Source: CAZQEC01 sp964591565 (lineage in GTDB: Bacteria; Patescibacteriota; UBA1384; CAJBMM01). From it: a DNA stretch of 26,286 bases. The position numbers and the translations under genes were made by a program. The stretch's first letter is position 1; every line of letters starts with the position of its first letter. This document shows, one piece after another, positions 22,664-26,286 of this stretch. The DNA is taken from the NCBI GenBank assembly GCA_964591565.1, contig CAZQEC010000012.1, forward strand, positions 1-26,286, in the 5' to 3' direction. The notes beneath the pieces were generated by a model that had not been told where the DNA came from, ran no database searches, and was given only the letters and a program-made list of their open reading frames with translations.

Positions 22664-22675
22664 AGGAAATGGTGT

Positions 22676-22912
22676 ATGCGAACAAAAATTATTAAAATTG
22701 GTAACTCGCGCGGAATACGCATTCCGAGTCCCATTCTCAAAGAAAGTGGTCTTAAAAACGAGGTCGAGTTAATGATCGATCTTGAAGGGCTTGTTATTCG
22801 TCCAATTAAAGAAACAGGCGCATCGCCATACGAAACAATACTTTTGAGTGAATCTGCGTTGGCAAAAGATTGGAACCGCGTCGAAGAGGATGAGGCATGG
22901 GCCAATTTGTAG
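22676..22912 (+). CDS. mazE: MazE/AbrB-type antitoxin, module 2
   Basis: A 78-residue protein with an N-terminal AbrB/MazE domain (KIIKIGNSRGIRIPSPILKE, VELMIDLEGLVIRPIKE) and an acidic tail (ALAKDWNRVEEDEAW) for toxin binding. AAGGA lies eight bases before the ATG at 22676. It overlaps the toxin gene by 16 bases. Sequence similarity to the module 1 antitoxin is low beyond the GNxRxxRxP core, so the modules look independent rather than recently duplicated. Confidence 0.92.
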   Translation: MRTKIIKIGNSRGIRIPSPILKESGLKNEVELMIDLEGLVIRPIKETGASPYETILLSESALAKDWNRVEEDEAWANL

Positions 22913-23241
22913 TTGGCGATATTGTAGTGGTCAAATTTCCGTACTCTGACCTAAAGGGCTATAAGTTACGCCCGGCGCTTGTAGTGTCGCACGGTGAATT
23001 CAATAACCTTATTCTTTGCCAAATAACTTCAAAATCGTATTCAAGCAAATTAGCTACACCAATAACGGAAAAGGACTTTGAAAATGGCGGTCTATCAATT
23101 ACCTCTTATGTACGCCCTGATAAAATTTTTACCGCAGACCCTGCCTTAATACAAAAACGAGCCGGTAAGTTAAAAGCTATAAACTGTCGCGATATATTAC
23201 AACAAGTTCGAGAATTATTTTCTGACTCGAGATTACAATGA
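22897..23241 (+). CDS. mazF: MazF/PemK-type toxin, module 2
   Basis: A 114-residue endoribonuclease-type toxin of the PemK/MazF fold: VVGDIVVVKFPYSDLKGYKL, RPALVVSHGEF, LILCQITSKSYSSKLATPI and GGLSITSYVRPDKIFT. The RPALV arginine and the ITS segment are intact. It lacks the GHEQSGR loop of the module 1 toxin and belongs to the shorter FPYSDLKG subgroup. The TGA stop at 23239-23241 is followed 11 bases later by the duplicated ychF start. Confidence 0.92.
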   Translation: MGQFVVGDIVVVKFPYSDLKGYKLRPALVVSHGEFNNLILCQITSKSYSSKLATPITEKDFENGGLSITSYVRPDKIFTADPALIQKRAGKLKAINCRDILQQVRELFSDSRLQ

Positions 23242-23251
23242 AAGATACAAA

Positions 23252-23293
23252 ATGTCGTTAAAGATTGGAATCGTTGGGCTCCCCAATGTCGGT
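23252..23293 (+). pseudogene. Remnant of a second ychF 5' end
   Basis: Fourteen codons encode MSLKIGIVGLPNVG, exactly the start of ychF at 23377. The first four codons are identical in DNA; all ten that follow differ by synonymous changes. The frame then runs into a repeat and stops at 23384-23386, inside ychF codons 3-4, giving a 44-residue reading frame. It is either a relic of an older ychF or a leader peptide. A misjoin of two strains is also possible. Confidence 0.7.
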
Positions 23294-23336
23294 CCTCCTT
23301 CGCCCTTCGGCACGCTCAGGGCTTCGGCAGGACTGC
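23294..23336. repeat. Repeat element between the ychF relic and ychF
   Basis: This short G/C-rich palindromic element has GCCCT/AGGGC arms (CGCCCTTCGGCACGCTCAGG) inside TCCT/AGGA. It resembles in style the TTCGGC-rich repeat cluster at 12953-13062 and directly follows the relic's codon 14. Confidence 0.55.
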
Positions 23337-23376
23337 ACTTCATTAAGCGTTCATCAATATTTGGAGTTATCATAAT

Positions 23377-24450
23377 ATGTCGTTAAAGATCGGTATTGTG
23401 GGCTTGCCTAACGTTGGCAAGTCGACGCTGTTTAACGCGTTGACTAAATCTAACCTCGCGGCGGCGGAAAATTATCCATTTTGCACTATTGAACCAAATA
23501 CTGGGGTAGTACCGGTGCCCGACGCACGTCTGCAAAAGCTGGCGGATATCGTCAAAACTAATGTGATAATTCCTGCCACGGTGGAGTTTGTGGATATTGC
23601 TGGGTTGGTAGCTGGAGCACACAAAGGCGAAGGGTTGGGCAATCAGTTTTTGGCGCATATTCGCGAGGTGGACGCAATTGTAATGGTGGTGCGGGCGTTT
23701 GCCGATGAGAACATCATTCATGTGAGCGGTGCCATTAATCCTAAACGCGATATTGACATTATTACGCTAGAACTGATATTAGCTGATCTGCAAACCGTTG
23801 ATAAATTACTAAACGGGCTGGAAAAAGACCGCAAATCGGGTGATAAAACCGCCGTGTTGCAATATAAAGCCATAGATTTGCTCAAAACTGCGCTAGATGA
23901 TGGAAAGCGGGCCGATTCGGTTAAGCTGACCGATGAAGAAGCCGAAGCTATTAAACACATTCAGCTGATGACATTAAAACCGATTCTTTATGTGGGTAAT
24001 GTGGCCGAAGCAGATGTAACCAAAAATCCGACCGATTTAGGCCTGCCAACAGAAGCAATGTTGATCTCGGCCAAAGTTGAGGCTGAACTTTCAGCACTTT
24101 CAGATGATGAACAGGTCGAATATCTAGCCAGTTTAGGCTTAAATGAATCGGGCTTGACTCGTCTCGTGCACCAAGCGTATGAAACCTTGGGCTTGCAGTA
24201 CTATTTTACCGCCGGGCCAAAAGAGGTGCGAGCCTGGACAATTCATCAGGGCTGGCTGGCCCCGCAAGCGGCTGGAGTCATTCACACTGATTTTACAAAG
24301 GGATTCATTCGGGCGGAGGTGATGTCGTATGCGGATCTTATCGCGGCTGGCTCCGAAGCACGGGTGAAAGAGCAAGGCAAACTGCGCATTGAGGGCAAGG
24401 AGTATGTTATGAGAGAAGGTGATGTGGTGCACTTTAGAGTCGGCGGATAG
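23377..24450 (+). CDS. ychF: YchF/OLA1-family P-loop ATPase
   Basis: YchF is a conserved, ribosome-associated P-loop ATPase of the Obg group that binds ATP rather than GTP and is linked to redox stress and translation. The 357-residue protein has P-loop GLPNVGKSTLFNALT, switch region FCTIEPNTGVVPVPD, Walker B VEFVDIAGLVAGAHKGEGLG, the altered base-specificity motif NVAEAD in place of NKxD, a helical insert (about 130-195), and a C-terminal TGS domain ending EGDVVHFRVGG. The ATG at 23377 has GGAG ten bases before it. Length is normal for the family. A relic of a second 5' end lies upstream. Confidence 0.97.
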   Translation: MSLKIGIVGLPNVGKSTLFNALTKSNLAAAENYPFCTIEPNTGVVPVPDARLQKLADIVKTNVIIPATVEFVDIAGLVAGAHKGEGLGNQFLAHIREVDAIVMVVRAFADENIIHVSGAINPKRDIDIITLELILADLQTVDKLLNGLEKDRKSGDKTAVLQYKAIDLLKTALDDGKRADSVKLTDEEAEAIKHIQLMTLKPILYVGNVAEADVTKNPTDLGLPTEAMLISAKVEAELSALSDDEQVEYLASLGLNESGLTRLVHQAYETLGLQYYFTAGPKEVRAWTIHQGWLAPQAAGVIHTDFTKGFIRAEVMSYADLIAAGSEARVKEQGKLRIEGKEYVMREGDVVHFRVGG

Positions 24451-24456
24451 AAATCC

Positions 24457-24485
24457 TTGCACATTCTCCATTTTTTTGTTATTAT
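24457..24485 (+). promoter_or_regulatory. Promoter of the rpsF operon
   Basis: TTGCAC (24457-24462) and TATTAT (24480-24485) are exactly 17 bases apart, seven bases after the ychF stop. The predicted start near 24492 gives a leader of about 200 bases. Confidence 0.7.
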
Positions 24486-24514
24486 CTTAAGTACAAACTA
24501 TTAATTAACTTTTT

Positions 24515-24671
24515 CTCGACTTCTTTAATCGGAAATCGAGACTCGGTTCGCAAAATGCGAATAACTGTTGGCTAACAACGCTTAACAGTTAACGATTCGG
24601 ATTTATTCCCTTTTGTTAATTGTTAACTGTTAATTGTTAACCGTTGCCAACCCGACGGGTTGGCTCGGGTT
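24515..24671 (+). promoter_or_regulatory. Hairpin-rich rpsF leader, probable autoregulatory region
   Basis: Hairpins in order are CTCGA/TCGAG (24515-24540), TTCGC-AAAAT-GCGAA (24547-24561) and TAACTGTT/AACAGTTA (24562-24591). Then come two perfect tandem copies of TGTTAATTGTTAAC (24614-24641). Finally GCCAACCC-GAC-GGGTTGGC (24646-24664) overlaps and excludes AACCCGA/TCGGGTT (24649-24671). Leaders of rpsF operons are known in several bacteria to bind the S6:S18 complex, so the last, mutually exclusive pair next to the ribosome binding site is a candidate switch. Confidence 0.55.
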
Positions 24672-24689
24672 CCACAGAAAGGACCTATC

Positions 24690-25259
24690 TTGCAGACGTA
24701 CGAACTAACTTATATCGTTGCCGATTTACCAAGCGATGACCGCATTGGAGAAATTCAGCAAGATGTATCCAAACACCTTGAAGGATTAGGCGGGGTGATT
24801 GTCAAAGAAGAGCCCTGGGGTAAACGTAAACTAGCCTATAACATCGGCAAAAACGGGTATGGCACATACATTACCTTGCAAACTCACCTTGAAGGTGCAA
24901 AAGTGAAAGAGGTGGAGCGTTTCTTGCGCTTGCATCCAGAAGTCATTCGTTCGCTATTGCTTAAGGTTAATTTGCAAATTGGCAAAGCTAGTGATGAAGC
25001 CGAACTTTCGGAAGCGATTGACAAGCGCGTTGAAGCCAAAAAGACAAAAAAAGAAGTGGTCGAGCAAACATCTGTAGATGAGGGAACTGTGGCAAAGAGC
25101 CCAGATGACACCCCGACAATTCCAACCAAACCGAAACGTGTCGTTAAAAAATCTTCCAATGAAGATGAAAAAAAGAGCGAAAACGAAGAAGAGCGTAAAA
25201 AATTGGTTGATCAGAAATTAAGTCAAATATTAGGCGAATCTAAAGCGACCAAGGAGTAA
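24690..25259 (+). CDS. rpsF: Ribosomal protein bS6 with a long charged C-terminal tail
   Basis: bS6 binds bS18 on the small-subunit platform. Residues 1-100 are the normal ferredoxin-like fold (TYELTYIVADLPSDDRI, KEEPWGKRKLAYNIGKNGYG, LRLHPEVIRSLLLKVN). A Lys/Glu/Ser-rich tail extends the protein to 189 residues, against about 95-135 in well-known bacteria. The start is TTG at 24690 with AAGGA six bases before it; a TTG at 24660 would lie inside the leader hairpin. ssb begins one base after the TAA. The tail is probably disordered and may contact rRNA or other factors. Confidence 0.95.
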   Translation: MQTYELTYIVADLPSDDRIGEIQQDVSKHLEGLGGVIVKEEPWGKRKLAYNIGKNGYGTYITLQTHLEGAKVKEVERFLRLHPEVIRSLLLKVNLQIGKASDEAELSEAIDKRVEAKKTKKEVVEQTSVDEGTVAKSPDDTPTIPTKPKRVVKKSSNEDEKKSENEEERKKLVDQKLSQILGESKATKE

Positions 25260-25260
25260 T

Positions 25261-25734
25261 ATGTATAGTCTCAATCGTGCGCAAATAATTGGCAACTTAA
25301 CCCGAGATCCAGAAATAAAGGTAACAGCAAATGGTACCAGTGTGGCTTCATTTGCCATCGCCACCAACCGTAGCTGGACTAATCCTGATGGCACTAAACA
25401 AGACGCAGTTGAATATCACGAAATCGTGGCTTGGGGCAAATTAGCCGAAATTGCGGGTCAAATTTTAACCAAAGGTAAACAAGCTTACGTCGAAGGTCGA
25501 ATTCAAACCAGAAACTGGGAAGGGACTGACGGTGCAAAACGTAATAAAACCGAAGTGGTAGCCGAAAACTTGATCGCACTCGGTGGTCGCCCGAAGGATG
25601 GCGCATCTTTCACGCCCAGCGAACACACCGAGCGACCAGATGCACCAGCTGAAACTACTGAAAAACCGAAAAAAACCAGTGACGCCAAAAAAGAATCATC
25701 TGAAGAAATTAACATTGATGATATCCCTTTTTAA
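25261..25734 (+). CDS. ssb: Single-stranded DNA-binding protein
   Basis: SSB coats single-stranded DNA in replication and repair and recruits partners through its C-terminal tip. The 157-residue protein starts with the OB fold (SLNRAQIIGNLTRDPEIKV, VASFAIATNRSW, VEYHEIVAWGKLAEIAGQIL, YVEGRIQTRNWEG), then a charged flexible linker (about 110-145), and ends with DDIPF, the canonical interaction tip. It lies between rpsF and rpsR, the classic order in bacteria, and is cotranscribed with rpsF. RecA in this window would be among its functional partners. Confidence 0.97.
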   Translation: MYSLNRAQIIGNLTRDPEIKVTANGTSVASFAIATNRSWTNPDGTKQDAVEYHEIVAWGKLAEIAGQILTKGKQAYVEGRIQTRNWEGTDGAKRNKTEVVAENLIALGGRPKDGASFTPSEHTERPDAPAETTEKPKKTSDAKKESSEEINIDDIPF

Positions 25735-25803
25735 AAATTAATCTCATCCCATAATTATCCATTCTACATTCTAAAATTATCAATTACGACCGAAGGAAGT
25801 TTT

Positions 25804-26025
25804 ATGCCACCATCAAAATACGTCAAAAAAGAGTGCTTGTTCTGTAAAAAACGCATTAGTGTTGTTGATTATAAAGATGTAGCCCTTTTGCAAAAATACA
25901 CCACCCACTGGGCGCGTATAGAGTCGGCCAAAAAGTCTGGCACTTGCCACCGCCATCAGCGTTTGGTCTCCGAAGCAATTAAATACGCTCGTCACATGGC
26001 ACTTTTGCCATTCACAACCAAATAA
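25804..26025 (+). CDS. rpsR: Ribosomal protein bS18
   Basis: A 73-residue small-subunit protein that pairs with bS6. Family landmarks are CLFCKKRISVVDYKDVALL and RIESAKKSGTCHRHQRLVSE followed by AIKYARHMALLPFT. It carries the pattern CxxC near the N-terminus and CHRH later, which could bind zinc (a C+ form). GAAGGAAG lies just before the ATG at 25804. The 69-base spacer after ssb is AT-rich with short reiterated words and shows no clear promoter, so the gene probably belongs to the rpsF operon. Confidence 0.97.
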   Translation: MPPSKYVKKECLFCKKRISVVDYKDVALLQKYTTHWARIESAKKSGTCHRHQRLVSEAIKYARHMALLPFTTK

Positions 26026-26071
26026 TCTGATTATGACTCTAGAGCTTTTCTCTGACACGGATTTTTAAACT

Positions 26072-26286
26072 ATGCTTTCAATCACCGAACTAAAGGTTGG
26101 CACGTTAATCGAAATTGATGGGGCGCCGCACGTGGTGCTCGGCTATTCACATAGCAAAATGGGGCGGGGCGGGGCAACGGTGCGTACTAAACTGAAAAAT
26201 ATCAAAACTGGCGCCACTTTTGACCGCGCTTTCCATGGCAGTGACAAGGTTGCGCCAGCACATTTGGACGAACGAATGTGCACCTA
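26072..26286 (+). CDS. efp: Elongation factor P, N-terminal part (runs off the window)
   Basis: EF-P rescues ribosomes stalled at proline runs. The visible 71 residues form the KOW-like domain I: MLSITELKVGTLIEIDGAPH, VVLGYSHSKMGRGGATVRTK, LKNIKTGATFDRAFHGSDKV. The loop tip that reaches the peptidyl-transferase centre reads GRGG, placing Arg where E. coli EF-P has the modified Lys34 (GKG). The ATG at 26072 has no good ribosome binding site. The gene is cut at the window edge. Confidence 0.93.
   Translation, partial: MLSITELKVGTLIEIDGAPHVVLGYSHSKMGRGGATVRTKLKNIKTGATFDRAFHGSDKVAPAHLDERMCT

Overview
The window looks like a scaffold from an uncultivated bacterium of the Candidate Phyla Radiation (Patescibacteria), probably metagenome-derived: it carries a 10-N gap. 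The reasons are inferential: compact genes, an RNase J with a long disordered N-terminus, a stand-alone CofE-like ligase, MazEF modules, many GTG/TTG starts, and intergenic spacers full of short degenerate repeats. TGA closes several genes in good context (positions 18167, 20638, 21336, 23239), so the code is standard. No tRNA, rRNA, CRISPR array, insertion sequence or phage gene was seen.

Left part (1-13071), mostly leftward. An orphan coiled-coil gene (115-750) converges on recX. Behind it lies a leftward cluster: rodZ-like membrane protein, recA, membrane-anchored thioredoxin, ccdA. Its promoter is at about 4770-4797. Next come ftsK, an orphan gene ending in a good terminator, and a 1051-residue RND transporter with altered proton-relay residues. 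Two bPH2-type membrane proteins diverge from each other. An 83-residue membrane protein is driven by a perfect-consensus sigma-70-type promoter.

Middle part (13072-18258). RNase J, a family 4 uracil-DNA glycosylase and a ferric-reductase-like four-histidine membrane protein read leftward. A rightward two-gene unit follows, encoding a protein with three cold-shock domains (two of them degenerate) and a tiny LuxR-type HTH protein. It ends in a textbook terminator.

Right part (18259-26286), rightward. A YhhQ/VUT-type transporter precedes a tight operon of a RibD-type reductase, a CofE-like ligase and an endonuclease IV/xylose isomerase-type TIM barrel. That operon has a leader that folds on paper into a closed three-way junction abutting the ribosome binding site, and it is the best candidate here for something undescribed. 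Two MazEF-type modules with palindromic promoter elements flank a polytopic membrane protein. Then come a duplicated 5' end of ychF, ychF itself, the rpsF-ssb-rpsR operon behind a long hairpin-rich leader, and the start of efp.

Working themes are DNA repair and processing (recA, recX, ftsK, udg, ssb), RNA handling (RNase J, cold-shock domains), envelope redox (CcdA, thioredoxin, four-His protein), and translation (rpsF, rpsR, efp, ychF). A family of about 90-bp hairpin elements occurs three times between genes.
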